DNA of 64,000 bases, taken from NCBI RefSeq assembly GCF_005117025.1, contig NZ_SWCO01000005.1, positions 124,001 through 188,000 of the forward strand. Reading direction: 5' to 3'. Below the pieces are notes generated by a model. That model saw only the letters and a list, made by a program, of their open reading frames with translations. It was not told where the DNA came from and did no database searches. The first letter of the stretch is position 1; each line of letters begins with the position of its first letter. Positions 9,126 to 18,340 of this stretch are shown here, in pieces. The translations under genes and the position numbers were made by a program. This stretch comes from Alteromonas portus (lineage in GTDB: Bacteria > Pseudomonadota > Gammaproteobacteria > Enterobacterales > Alteromonadaceae).

Positions 9126-9872
9126 ATGTCACTTAATTCAATAAATTTCATGGCTTTAAGTTTTGGGTTGTTGAGTGTTTTGTTTGCTTCACCCGTAATA
9201 GCTAATGAAAAAGAGAAAACGCTGTCGGTGCATTTTAATCCAGGCGCGGTGATGCAGCTTATTGCACCTGTAACTGAAGCGGAAAAACGGCCGCTGCGTG
9301 ATAAGTATTTTGAATTAGGAGCATCAACAGCACGCGAATATGGATATACCCAACATGGGGTGCTTGTCGTTGAAAAAACGCTAATAGGAACATTTAGTCC
9401 TAACGTATTTGTGGTAAGTCAGTGGCCTTCACTTAACGCGCAAAAATCATTTCAATCGCTACCACTTTTTAGCGAAATAAAGGCGTTAAGAAGAGAGGCT
9501 TGGGAAGCGTTAAAGCTTTATGACTATGAAGTAACTAAGCCTACCACGCTGACATTTTCGACAGACAAGATATATTCAGTTTCATTGGCCTGGGTGAACC
9601 CAAAAGCACCTAACAACTATTATGATTTTATCGACAGCTTTGCGAAAAAAGCGCAAGCGTTGGGCGGTAAAGTGATATCCATAACTCAGGATATATCACT
9701 AAGTGATCATAACCCCTATGCTGTAGCGCCACAGCAGATTGTGATTCTAGAGTGGAATAGCGCGAATGATATTGAGGCGGTTCTTGCTTCATCAGAATAT
9801 GCAGCGCAGCTCGAAAAGCTTAAAAACGGCACAGTAGATTTTGAACTGCATGCGGTGCGCCCAAGGGTGTAG
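9126..9872 (+). CDS. Exported protein with two dimeric alpha/beta-barrel (DUF1330-like) repeats
   Basis: 248 residues with a signal peptide (hydrophobic residues 8-26, cut near VIANE). The mature part appears to hold two similar ~100-residue units, each ending in a segment of the type VSQWPSLNAQKSFQSLPLFS (first unit) and ILEWNSANDIEAVLASSEYA (second unit). This is the pattern of DUF1330-like ferredoxin-fold proteins. No catalytic role can be assigned. ACAGAGAGAG precedes the start. It is divergent from a LysR regulator and convergent with the large TonB receptor, separated from that by a bidirectional terminator. Confidence 0.65.
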   Translation: MSLNSINFMALSFGLLSVLFASPVIANEKEKTLSVHFNPGAVMQLIAPVTEAEKRPLRDKYFELGASTAREYGYTQHGVLVVEKTLIGTFSPNVFVVSQWPSLNAQKSFQSLPLFSEIKALRREAWEALKLYDYEVTKPTTLTFSTDKIYSVSLAWVNPKAPNNYYDFIDSFAKKAQALGGKVISITQDISLSDHNPYAVAPQQIVILEWNSANDIEAVLASSEYAAQLEKLKNGTVDFELHAVRPRV

Positions 9873-9923
9873 TAGTCTGCGTGACGCGGTAGTTCACTAA
9901 TTGCAGCGGTTAACGCAACGAAA

Positions 9924-9965
9924 AAAGCATCGCCTTGGGTTTATGTAGGGCGATGCTTTATTTTC
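9924..9965. terminator. Bidirectional terminator between convergent genes
   Basis: An 11-bp perfect stem, AAAGCATCGCC (9924-9934) with GGCGATGCTTT (9949-9959), carries A-runs on the left and T-rich sequence on the right. It can therefore end transcripts from both the 9126 gene and the minus-strand TonB receptor. Confidence 0.85.
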
Positions 9966-10028
9966 AACTACGTCTGTAAGCCTTGCGGTTACGTTAGAAG
10001 CAATTAAATAGTGCTTTTAAGAGCAGCA

Positions 10029-13000
10029 TTAAAACGTATATTTAACGCCAACCTTAATTCTCCAAGTTGATTGCTCTTCGTCGAAAGAATCGTAGTTGCG
10101 CGTATCTGTGCCGCCATAAGCTTCTTGATAAACATATTGGCCTGCCTCATTCACATCGTAATCAAACAAAATCTGCTGAGGGTAGGTCATTTCGTAAACC
10201 TTACCCCAGTCGTCATTCAGCAAGTTTGCAAAATTATCGATGTTTAGATAAATGCGGCCTTTATGACCTTCAACAAATCCCGGGATTTCTTGAGAAATCG
10301 CTAAGTCCATAGTGGTAACCCAAGGCTGCGTGTTAGCGTATTTATCTACGTAGCCTCCAGCGTAACCTGCTACACCAGCTTGCTCTGCAATAGCCATAAT
10401 TTCGTCGTAGCTTAGGCCACTTTCGAAATCTACCGCAGCGTCGTTTGCACCAGAAGGAATATAAGGTAGATAAATATCTGAATCGTCAAACGCGGTTTGA
10501 TCGCCTAAGTCGCCGTCTTGGTATGAACCGAGTACCCATGAGAATGGTTGGCCTGAGCGGCGCTCAAAGAATAAGTTAACGTTAGTGTTATATCCTTCAA
10601 AGAATTGATGGGTATAGCCTAAGTTAACCAACAAGCGATGCTTAGTTTCATAGTATGCGGTGCCTAACAGCGGGTCGTTACGATTTACGGTTACTTCGTA
10701 CTGATAGTTTGATTCGCCAGTAGAGCTTGTACCAGGGTTAACTTCAGTAATATCTTGGTGAGTATAAGAAGCATTTAGGCTGAAGCCGTTATCCCATTGC
10801 TTAGCCAATGCCGTGGTAAATAGAATGCTGCGGCCGCCATCGTCAGAATTGGTAAGCTGAATGTCATAGTTATCAGCATATTCAGTTCCATCGTAAACGT
10901 TGTCCCAAATGATACGACCGTCCACTGTACTATTGCCGTTGTCTACACGAGACAGATCTTCCCAATAGGCTGCATTTTTACGGTCAACATAGGTAAGCTC
11001 TGTGGTCCATGCAAAGTTATCGCCCACATTTGGAATATCGAAGGTGTAGTCTGCCGCTATTTGATAGCGCCAGTCTGAGGGTAGCTCAAAATCAGGATCG
11101 ATACTGTTTGTGCTACCAGCACCTTGTACTAGCGCACTTTGCGCTTCAGTTGGAACTGATGTGAAGTCGACAGAGGTAGCGTCTAAATCTGAAAAGGTGA
11201 TTGAATCGTTTGTGACGCCATCAGAGGTATAAGCGTTAGATATCCACACCAATGGCATACCGCCGTAGAAGCGTCCTACACCACCGCGAAGCGTAAGCTT
11301 ATCACTAAGCGTCCAGTTGAAACTTAGTCGAGGTAAGACAATATCAAAGCCATCTAGGTTCTCAGTATTAGCAAACCCATAGGTATTAGCAAAGTTATCG
11401 TTAAGTTGCGGTGAGTCTTCAACCGTAAGGTACTCATAACGAAGGCCACCAGTTACCATAAAGTCTTCGAATAACTCAAAGGTTGCGTCACCATAAAGCG
11501 CGTAGACCGTGCTTTCTACATCATAGGCCAAGTCATCTACAGAATTGGTATATGCGTTTGCATATTCGAAGAACGAAATATCTTGGTTAGCAAAACCTTC
11601 GACATCGTCAAAGTACCATGTGCCCAATGAATCACGACCATACAGGTTGTAGTTCCATGTATTCTCAATTTCGGCACCAAACTTATATTCAATATCACCG
11701 GCGAGGTAGGTGGCGTGAGCCGCAAAGTTCCATACTTCATTTTCTAGTACATTGGCGTGGCGGTTTTCATCTACGCCAGCAACAATAGAGTAGCCGTTAT
11801 CGGTACCCGTTGCAGTATCTATGTTGATTTCACCCCAATTTGAAGCGGTAACAGAGGCTTGCTCAAATTCTTTGTAAGATACACTTATCTCAGTTTGAAG
11901 ATTATCGGTCCAATCTGAGTAGATATGCGTGGTGTAGTAAGTATTCTTTTGGGCAAGTGTCCAGGTGTTGGAGGTAAGGTGCACTTCTTCGGCATCGTCA
12001 TTGTAGTTTTGTGCCGCGGTATTTTCTTGATAGCTGTAGGTGAAGTCAGCACGATGATGGTTATTGATGTTCCAGTCTAGTTTAACCAAGAACTTCTCAT
12101 CTTCATCGGCGTCGGGCGCGCCAGCAATCGAGTCTTCCAATCCGTATGTTTCACTAAGAGCAGTAATGACGTTCTCTGCTGCGGTGACTAATTCTGATGG
12201 ATAAGCGGAAGCATTAAAGCCTGTATCTATTTCTTCTTCCCATTTTTCATAAGAACCAAAGAAGAAAAGTTTATCTTTTATGAGCGGTCCGCCTAACGTG
12301 AAACCATATGAGGACTCTTCGTTATCAACATCATATTCTGTATTGTAAAGCTTTGTGTCTTCGGCCGTGCCTGAAAAAGGGACTTCTTCATAAAACATAG
12401 TACCATGAAAGTCATTTGTACCAGATTTTGTCACCACGTTTACATTACCACCACCAAACTTCCCGGCACGAGCTGTAAAAGGGGTAAACTCAACAGACAC
12501 TTGGCTAATAGCGTCTAACGAAACAGGTGGGCGAGAAGTAGGGTATCCGTTTGACTGCAAACCAAAGGTGTCGTTAACACCTACACCGTCTACGGTGAAA
12601 GTATTGTATTTAGGGTTTGAGCCAGCAATGCTCAATTCTTCTCCGTCAGCGCTTACCACTGCCAGTGGGTTCGAGCGTACAATGTCTTTGATATCGCGAT
12701 TAAATGTAGGCATGTTGGAAATGGCGGACTCTCCGAAGACTGAGTTTGAGCCATTATTCGCAAAAAAATCTCGACTACCTGTAACCGTCACACGCTCAAT
12801 ACTGGACGCAGACTCCAGCGCTGTATCTAGCTCGAAGGTGTCATTTAACTCTAAGTAAACATCTTCGATAACGCGGCCTTGGAACTTATCTGACTCAACA
12901 ATAATCATATAAGGGCCACCAACGCGCAAACCACGGGCTGAAAATACGCCATCTTCGTTAACCGTGACTTCTTTTACAGTACCTGAAGGCTGGTGGATAA

Positions 13001-13157
13001 TGGTAATAGCGCTTCCTGCAGCTGGATTACCTTGCGGACCAACAATTGTACCGCGCATTGCGGAAGATTGACCGGTGGCTGCGACCGCTGTAGCGGTAAC
13101 ACCAATAGACAGTGCGACAGCCATCGCAATGCGACTAAGCGAAGTTTTTTTAATCAT
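10029..13157 (-). CDS. Oar-type TonB-dependent receptor with carboxypeptidase-regulatory-like N-domain
   Basis: 1042 residues with a signal peptide ending near VAATGQSS, then a carboxypeptidase-regulatory-like (Ig-fold) domain (MRGTIVGPQGNPAAGSAITI, about residues 33-115). A plug follows with RVTVTGSRD, FTVDGVGVNDTFG and NVNVVTKSGTNDFHG, then a long barrel ending IKVGVKYTF. This is the Oar/OmpA-related receptor layout common in marine Alteromonadales, where such proteins are usually tied to peptide or glycan uptake; the ligand here is unknown. GAGAAG precedes the ATG. The 525-nt region upstream contains a strong palindrome that may control it. Confidence 0.87.
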   Translation of the reverse strand: MIKKTSLSRIAMAVALSIGVTATAVAATGQSSAMRGTIVGPQGNPAAGSAITIIHQPSGTVKEVTVNEDGVFSARGLRVGGPYMIIVESDKFQGRVIEDVYLELNDTFELDTALESASSIERVTVTGSRDFFANNGSNSVFGESAISNMPTFNRDIKDIVRSNPLAVVSADGEELSIAGSNPKYNTFTVDGVGVNDTFGLQSNGYPTSRPPVSLDAISQVSVEFTPFTARAGKFGGGNVNVVTKSGTNDFHGTMFYEEVPFSGTAEDTKLYNTEYDVDNEESSYGFTLGGPLIKDKLFFFGSYEKWEEEIDTGFNASAYPSELVTAAENVITALSETYGLEDSIAGAPDADEDEKFLVKLDWNINNHHRADFTYSYQENTAAQNYNDDAEEVHLTSNTWTLAQKNTYYTTHIYSDWTDNLQTEISVSYKEFEQASVTASNWGEINIDTATGTDNGYSIVAGVDENRHANVLENEVWNFAAHATYLAGDIEYKFGAEIENTWNYNLYGRDSLGTWYFDDVEGFANQDISFFEYANAYTNSVDDLAYDVESTVYALYGDATFELFEDFMVTGGLRYEYLTVEDSPQLNDNFANTYGFANTENLDGFDIVLPRLSFNWTLSDKLTLRGGVGRFYGGMPLVWISNAYTSDGVTNDSITFSDLDATSVDFTSVPTEAQSALVQGAGSTNSIDPDFELPSDWRYQIAADYTFDIPNVGDNFAWTTELTYVDRKNAAYWEDLSRVDNGNSTVDGRIIWDNVYDGTEYADNYDIQLTNSDDGGRSILFTTALAKQWDNGFSLNASYTHQDITEVNPGTSSTGESNYQYEVTVNRNDPLLGTAYYETKHRLLVNLGYTHQFFEGYNTNVNLFFERRSGQPFSWVLGSYQDGDLGDQTAFDDSDIYLPYIPSGANDAAVDFESGLSYDEIMAIAEQAGVAGYAGGYVDKYANTQPWVTTMDLAISQEIPGFVEGHKGRIYLNIDNFANLLNDDWGKVYEMTYPQQILFDYDVNEAGQYVYQEAYGGTDTRNYDSFDEEQSTWRIKVGVKYTF

Positions 13158-13303
13158 GTGCTTCTCTTTGTTAATGAAAGTTAGGTTTGTATTTTGTTGT
13201 CGATACCAATGCGCTAGGTACTAATACGTATTTAGTAGAGAGGTAAAAAGCCTCTGTTTTCCACAGCCCGCAATTGTTCGTCTTTTATATTTCATTTGTA
13301 TTT

Positions 13304-13337
13304 CATTAGTGTAAATTCGAATTTACATAAGCTAATG
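13304..13337. promoter_or_regulatory. Nested palindrome between divergent genes, candidate operator
   Basis: TGTAAATTCGAATTTACA (13310-13327) is a perfect 18-bp palindrome. It is flanked by CATTAG (13304-13309) and its reverse complement CTAATG (13332-13337). It lies ~150 nt upstream of the Oar receptor start and ~350 nt upstream of the gene at 13683, in an otherwise gene-free 525-nt stretch. No family of regulator can be named from it. Confidence 0.5.
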
Positions 13338-13682
13338 ATTTATAAATCTATTTGAGTGATTTTCGGTCGGAATGGTCAAGTGGATTTACGCAGGTTTACC
13401 TCTTTTACGGAACTTTACGGAAAGAGGCTAACTAGGTGTTAAAAAGGTATTCCGAAAGTGAATGGTCGCTAAAAATGAGGTAGGAGTGAGTAGTTAAACT
13501 GGAAAAGTTGTCTGTAGTGCTAAGCGTATAATTTAACCCGTCTTTACACTTTTCCTATGGTGAGAGGAGATCCGATTTACTATGATCTACCTACAAACCA
13601 AAGACATATCATTGACCTTGTAAACCATTTCCAATCTAGGTGACAAGTGACCCGAACAAAACTATTTATCAAGGAAAAAGTA

Positions 13683-15530
13683 ATGCGGCACCTTGCTTAT
13701 TTATGTGTTTTTGCTGCGCTATTAACCTCGTTATCAGCACATGCCCACCACGGAAGTAGCGGACAATTCGATACCAATGCAACGGTCGAGTTTAGCGGTA
13801 ACATTACTAGGGTTCGTCTTGTTAACCCACATGCTTACGTGTATTTCGACTCAATTGATGAAACCGGTAAGGTTACGAACAAACGGTGCGAATTACAGTC
13901 TGGTTCTTTGTTAAAGCGAAGAGGCTGGACTCAGTCGCTCTTTAAAACGGGTAGCTTCATTTCCATCAAAGGTTCACCAGACAGAACCGATCCTACTACT
14001 TGTTACATGAAAGAAATCACCTTTGAAAATGGTGTTGTCGCATTTCGAAACAGCGAGTTTGATGAAAATGGTAGCGTTTTTGAAAACGGTGAAGGTGCTG
14101 TAAAAAACGAGCCGTCAAAAGGTTATAGTGCAGAAGATCATGAAGAAGAAGCCCTTCATAACGAGGACGACCACCATGACGAGGACGATCATCATGATGA
14201 TGACGAGCACCATGATGAGGACGACCATCTTGACGCCGCGTCACCAGAGCAGACCGTAGACCTAAGTTCGCGTGAGCGTCTTCGCGAAGATGGTTCGTTG
14301 AATATGGCTGGAAATTGGGTCATGGTTCGCTCAAGCGAAGGCCCTCCCGGTGGAGGAGGTAGTCGAGCTATGCTAACACCTGCTGGAGAAAAAGCGGTTG
14401 AAGGGGCGACATCAGCAGACAACCCTCGATACCAATGTAAGCCTACCAATATCATCATGGACTGGTGGTTCGATATGATGGTCAATCATATTGACCAAAC
14501 AGATAAACGAATTACGTTGACTTACGGCTTCATGAATTTGAAACGTACGATTTACTTAGACGGCACTACTATTCCAAAAGACTACCAGCCTAATCGTGCC
14601 GGTTTTTCTACAGGACATTGGGAAGGCGATGAATTAGTCGTGACAACCACAGGGTTTGATGAAGGGTGGATAATGGCGCCTCTTGGAGGTAATCCTGGCG
14701 GCCCGCCACCGGGGCAAGAAAGGGCAAACCGGCCACCACGCCCAGACGGTGAACAAGGCCTGCCTAGTGAGGGGAGAAGTCGCCCTGCGGGAAGACCAGG
14801 CCCACCTTCTCCAGCTAAGAACAGTACACAAATGACTATAGTAGAGCGATTTACGCTAAGTGAAGATGGCACTGTTTTAACCAGAAAATATACGATAACA
14901 GACCCACTATTTTTAGCGTCACCAATGGAAGGGCAAGATCAGGTAACCTTCACCAATGACAAATACATAGACTACGAATGTGAAGACCTAACCGCTGAAC
15001 GAGGGTCAGACAGCTTAGGTGGTGTAGGTGTAACACGCGCCTCAGAAAAAGTTGAAGCAGGTCAATCGGTAAAACCTCTTTTGTATTGGTTTGAAGAGAC
15101 AAAAATTGGAACAACTGTATCGAGCACGCAATGGGGATATCCCATTATCCTGTCGCTGCATGCAATTGGTATGGCGATTATGGTGGGCGTTTCATTGATG
15201 TTATGTGCTCGTGTCTTAGGATTTGCATCAAGGATACCTCTCTCATCTTTTACTCCTTATTGGTCGATAGGCTTGATTGGTTTCGTGATTAATTTTCTAT
15301 CGGGTTCAGCTTTGTTTTTAGGAAACGCTTCCGAGCTTTATTTCAACTTAGCTTTTCGAGTAAAAATTGTAATGGTCATTTTGGGACTTACTTTTACTAA
15401 GTTGATGGTCAAAAAAGCGATGTCATCACCAAGCGAAAACGATAAAAGGCATAAGACGCTGGCTGTCGTCGCATTGCTTTGTTGGGTGTTTGCTATTATT
15501 GCTGGCCGCTTGATTGGCTACACAGGTTAG
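13683..15530 (+). CDS. Exported DUF6152-type protein with His/Asp-rich linker fused to DUF6644-like membrane domain
   Basis: The ATG at 13683 has AAGGAAAAAG upstream and begins a clean signal peptide (cut near SAHAHH), so it is preferred over the start 36 nt earlier; the product is 615 residues. After export, HGSSGQFDTNATVEFSG and NPHAYVYFD match DUF6152. A histidine/acidic stretch follows (about residues 150-185, repeats of DDHHDED type), then a middle domain with NPRYQCKPTNI, a Gly/Pro-rich stretch (about residues 335-380), and a C-terminal four-helix membrane domain (from about residue 478). That last domain resembles the separate protein encoded next, for example IGFVINFLSG against IGFAINLISG. 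The function is unknown; the His-rich loop suggests metal binding at the outer face of the inner membrane. Confidence 0.75.
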   Translation: MRHLAYLCVFAALLTSLSAHAHHGSSGQFDTNATVEFSGNITRVRLVNPHAYVYFDSIDETGKVTNKRCELQSGSLLKRRGWTQSLFKTGSFISIKGSPDRTDPTTCYMKEITFENGVVAFRNSEFDENGSVFENGEGAVKNEPSKGYSAEDHEEEALHNEDDHHDEDDHHDDDEHHDEDDHLDAASPEQTVDLSSRERLREDGSLNMAGNWVMVRSSEGPPGGGGSRAMLTPAGEKAVEGATSADNPRYQCKPTNIIMDWWFDMMVNHIDQTDKRITLTYGFMNLKRTIYLDGTTIPKDYQPNRAGFSTGHWEGDELVVTTTGFDEGWIMAPLGGNPGGPPPGQERANRPPRPDGEQGLPSEGRSRPAGRPGPPSPAKNSTQMTIVERFTLSEDGTVLTRKYTITDPLFLASPMEGQDQVTFTNDKYIDYECEDLTAERGSDSLGGVGVTRASEKVEAGQSVKPLLYWFEETKIGTTVSSTQWGYPIILSLHAIGMAIMVGVSLMLCARVLGFASRIPLSSFTPYWSIGLIGFVINFLSGSALFLGNASELYFNLAFRVKIVMVILGLTFTKLMVKKAMSSPSENDKRHKTLAVVALLCWVFAIIAGRLIGYTG

Positions 15531-15540
15531 GGGCGTAAAA

Positions 15541-16038
15541 ATGAATACTTTTCTATCCACAGTGATCGAGACATTACAATCAAGCCAGCTTAATCATTTC
15601 GTTATGGACAATGCTGTAGTATTTCCAATATTAGAAATGGCACATTTTTTAGGTTTAAGCATGCTTTTTGGGGCTTTACTTGTCGTCGATTTAAGGCTTG
15701 TAGGTGTTGCCAAAAAAATTCCGCTAAACAATGTTGAGTTGTTTCTCCGTTTTGCCCTTATCGGTTTCGCTATTAATTTGATATCGGGGGTTTTATTTGT
15801 AGTAGGCGACCCTGGACGATACCTAGTCAACCTTGCTTTCGGGCTTAAGATGCTGGCTATCGGACTAGCTGGTGTTAATACGATTTACTTTGTAAAAAGA
15901 GTAAAACCGCAGCTACATAAGACTCACCAGCCACCAACGATAGGCAAAGAAGCAGCGGTAGTGGCTTGGTTATCTATAGCGCTATGGATGAGCGTTATTG
16001 TATTAGGTCGCTTCATTCCTTATGTAGAAACACCTTAA
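15541..16038 (+). CDS. DUF6644-like four-helix inner-membrane protein
   Basis: 165 residues from the ATG at 15541, which has TTAGGGGCG upstream; a GTG-type start 27 nt earlier would overlap the previous gene and is less likely. Four hydrophobic helices are visible (residues ~22-45, 60-82, 90-110, 138-160). VVFPILEMAHFLGLSMLFGA and the segment FALIGFAINLISG mirror the C-terminal domain of the neighbour upstream. The 10-nt gap and shared fold suggest that the two products assemble together in the inner membrane. No catalytic residues can be named. Confidence 0.75.
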   Translation: MNTFLSTVIETLQSSQLNHFVMDNAVVFPILEMAHFLGLSMLFGALLVVDLRLVGVAKKIPLNNVELFLRFALIGFAINLISGVLFVVGDPGRYLVNLAFGLKMLAIGLAGVNTIYFVKRVKPQLHKTHQPPTIGKEAAVVAWLSIALWMSVIVLGRFIPYVETP

Positions 16039-16075
16039 ATAAAACTCACTTATTACATCTTCTCATATTGTTACT

Positions 16076-16110
16076 TTGCATAGCGGTTATTAAGTTAAAC
16101 CGCTATGCAA
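16076..16110. terminator. Strong hairpin after the DUF6644 gene
   Basis: TTGCATAGCGGTT (16076-16088) and AACCGCTATGCAA (16098-16110) form a perfect 13-bp stem with a 9-nt loop, 38 nt after the stop codon. No T-run follows, so it may be a mRNA 3'-end stabilising structure rather than a classical terminator. The remaining sequence up to 16415 holds no recognisable gene. Confidence 0.5.
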
Positions 16111-16415
16111 TGCGTGAACTCGTAAGGGGTGGCTAGCTAGCGGAGGTACAACTCTTCTTATTGATATTACATTTACCCAGATGCAGTCAGTACCTAACTT
16201 ACTCATCACCAATTTTACCAAGCAATGTGTAAAAACTACGCAAAATTAAACGGCACAGGGTGACGCAGCATTAGTAACTCTTGAGTTATAAGGGCTCAGC
16301 CACACTTGTTATTGGCATTTGAGTTGCACATCCAACGGACTCTATTTGAGTCGTCGCTACTTTCGCGATGCAATCCTCTTTTTTATTCAACCCTTCGCGT
16401 TGGAGCGCTAATAAA

Positions 16416-18164
16416 ATGTGTGAAAATCCAATAGGTCCAGGTGTAGTAAAAACACAAAATGGATATCGTTTTTCCGTGTGGGCGCCTAATGCAAAAAGCG
16501 TCTCACTTACCGGAGATTTCAATGACTGGAATCGCCCAGGCATCAGTATGCGGAGACAGGACAACGGTGTGTGGTGTTGTGAAACCGATGATGCCAAAGG
16601 TGGTCATGAATACAAGTATGAAATAACTAATGCTCAGGGTGATTGCGTATTGAAGAACGACCCTAGGGCGAGGTTAATGACCAATAGTGTTGGTAATAGC
16701 GTTATTTATGATGATTGCTTCAAGTGGGAAGTAGAAGACTTTAAGCCTGTTCCTATTCATCAACGAATTATCTATGAGCTTCATATTGGCACCTTTCACC
16801 GTAAAAATGGCGAGCAGGGTACGTTCGACACGGCGATAGAGAAGTTAGATAGCTTAGCGTCACTGGGTATAAACATGATTGAGCTTATGCCGGTGAACGA
16901 ATTTGCAGGTGATATTAGTTGGGGATATAACCCAGCCTGCCCGTTTGCTGTTGAAGAAGCTTATGGTGGCCCAGATGGTCTTAAGCGTTTTATCGACGCT
17001 GCTCACAAGCTGGGAATCGGTGTGATAATGGATGTTGTCTACAACCACTTTGGTCCTAGTGACTTGGATATTTGGCAATTTGATGGCTGGAGCGAGAACG
17101 ACAAGGGCGGAATTTATTTCTATAACGATGAGCGTTCTAGTACCCCTTGGGGTGACACCCGCCCTGACTATGGCCGTCAAGAGGTGCGAGATTATATTAC
17201 CGACAATGCCATGATGTGGCTTCAAGAGTTCAAAGCAGATGGTTTGCGTATGGACATGGTGCCTTTCATGCGTACCATCTCTGGTGCAGATTCAGGAGAG
17301 GATGATATTCCAGAAGCTTATGAACTCATTAAGGGAATAAATGGGCGTATTCAACAAGCATGCGCTGAAAAAATGACAATTGCTGAAGACTTACATCAGC
17401 ACGACTACATTACAAATCTTGTAGACGAAGGTGGTTGTGGTTACACGGCGCAATGGGACGCTGCATTTGTACACCCGGTACGTGAAGTGCTCACTCAATC
17501 GAACGATGAAAACGTCAATCTTGATGTACTTGTTAGCGCCCTATGCAAACAATATAGCGGCAACGCCTTTTCGAGAGTAGTCTATACAGAATCTCACGAT
17601 GAAGTGGCGAATGGTAAAGCCCGCTTGGTGGAAGAAATTGCGCCTGGGAATGTAGATGACGATTATTTTGCGCGTCAAAAAGGCATGTTAGCAGCCACGC
17701 TGGTGCTTACAAGCGCTGGTATTCCTATGCTATTTCAGGGACAGGAGTTCAAAGAGACTGGCTGGTTTAACGATACAAAAGACTTAGATTGGTCGCGCCA
17801 AGAAAGCTTCGGCGAGTATTTGAAAGCTATCTCGCGTTTAGTTCAACTACGAAAAGGCGAGAGCAAAGCTACGTCGGGTTTGACGGGCTCTCGCACAGAC
17901 ATTGTTCATTGCGATAATGAGAATAAAGTACTGGGCTATCGCCGCTCTAATGGTATTGAGAATGAATCAGTTTGGATTTATCTTCATGTTGCTAACGACG
18001 AATTAGATAACTACCAGTTATCTAATCTACCTGCAGAGCCTTACAGTTTGTTTGCTTGGGCTGATGGAGTAAGCACACAATCCATCGAAATCAACAATGG
18101 TAATGTGAAACTACCTCCTTTTGGCATTTTTATATTAACCGAACGTAGCAACAAAGACTCTTGA
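16416..18164 (+). CDS. GH13 alpha-glucan-active enzyme with CBM48 (branching-enzyme/trehalohydrolase-like)
   Basis: The ATG at 16416 (TTGGAGCG upstream) gives 582 residues; an ATG 48 nt earlier lacks a ribosome-binding site. RFSVWAPNAKSVSLTGDFNDW is a CBM48/isoamylase-type N-domain. The GH13 barrel shows region I DVVYNH, region II GLRMDM (catalytic Asp), region III TIAED (catalytic Glu) and region IV TESHDE. IYELHIGTF and AFAGDISWGY-like spacing with DGLKRFIDAAH resemble maltooligosyltrehalose trehalohydrolase and branching enzymes. No signal peptide is seen, so it should act on intracellular maltodextrin or glycogen. No treY, glgA or glgP lies nearby, so the exact reaction is open. Confidence 0.82.
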   Translation: MCENPIGPGVVKTQNGYRFSVWAPNAKSVSLTGDFNDWNRPGISMRRQDNGVWCCETDDAKGGHEYKYEITNAQGDCVLKNDPRARLMTNSVGNSVIYDDCFKWEVEDFKPVPIHQRIIYELHIGTFHRKNGEQGTFDTAIEKLDSLASLGINMIELMPVNEFAGDISWGYNPACPFAVEEAYGGPDGLKRFIDAAHKLGIGVIMDVVYNHFGPSDLDIWQFDGWSENDKGGIYFYNDERSSTPWGDTRPDYGRQEVRDYITDNAMMWLQEFKADGLRMDMVPFMRTISGADSGEDDIPEAYELIKGINGRIQQACAEKMTIAEDLHQHDYITNLVDEGGCGYTAQWDAAFVHPVREVLTQSNDENVNLDVLVSALCKQYSGNAFSRVVYTESHDEVANGKARLVEEIAPGNVDDDYFARQKGMLAATLVLTSAGIPMLFQGQEFKETGWFNDTKDLDWSRQESFGEYLKAISRLVQLRKGESKATSGLTGSRTDIVHCDNENKVLGYRRSNGIENESVWIYLHVANDELDNYQLSNLPAEPYSLFAWADGVSTQSIEINNGNVKLPPFGIFILTERSNKDS

Positions 18165-18235
18165 TTGCGAAAGGGATGTAGTCAATATTGTTTTGATTGA
18201 TAGCTTTTTTTCAAATAGCTTTTATCACCTACTAT

Positions 18236-18281
18236 AAAAGGCCTATGTAACGTTTTTACATGTTTTTATTAGGCCTTTTTT
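18236..18281. terminator. Bidirectional terminator between convergent genes
   Basis: AAAAGGCCTA (18236-18245) pairs with TAGGCCTTTT (18270-18279), followed by more Ts. A small inner TGTAA/TTACA stem sits inside the loop. It serves the GH13 gene on the plus strand and the permease gene on the minus strand. Confidence 0.8.
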
Positions 18282-18340
18282 ACAACGACCCCTTTTTTTC
18301 ATAGCAATGGAAGTCAAATTTTTAGCTAGATAAAAAGGTG

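Noticed and set aside
14017..14872. Several antisense frames of 65-97 codons with Arg/His/Pro-rich products
   Set aside because: They mirror the His/Asp-rich and Gly/Pro-rich repeats of the DUF6152 gene and carry no start signals.
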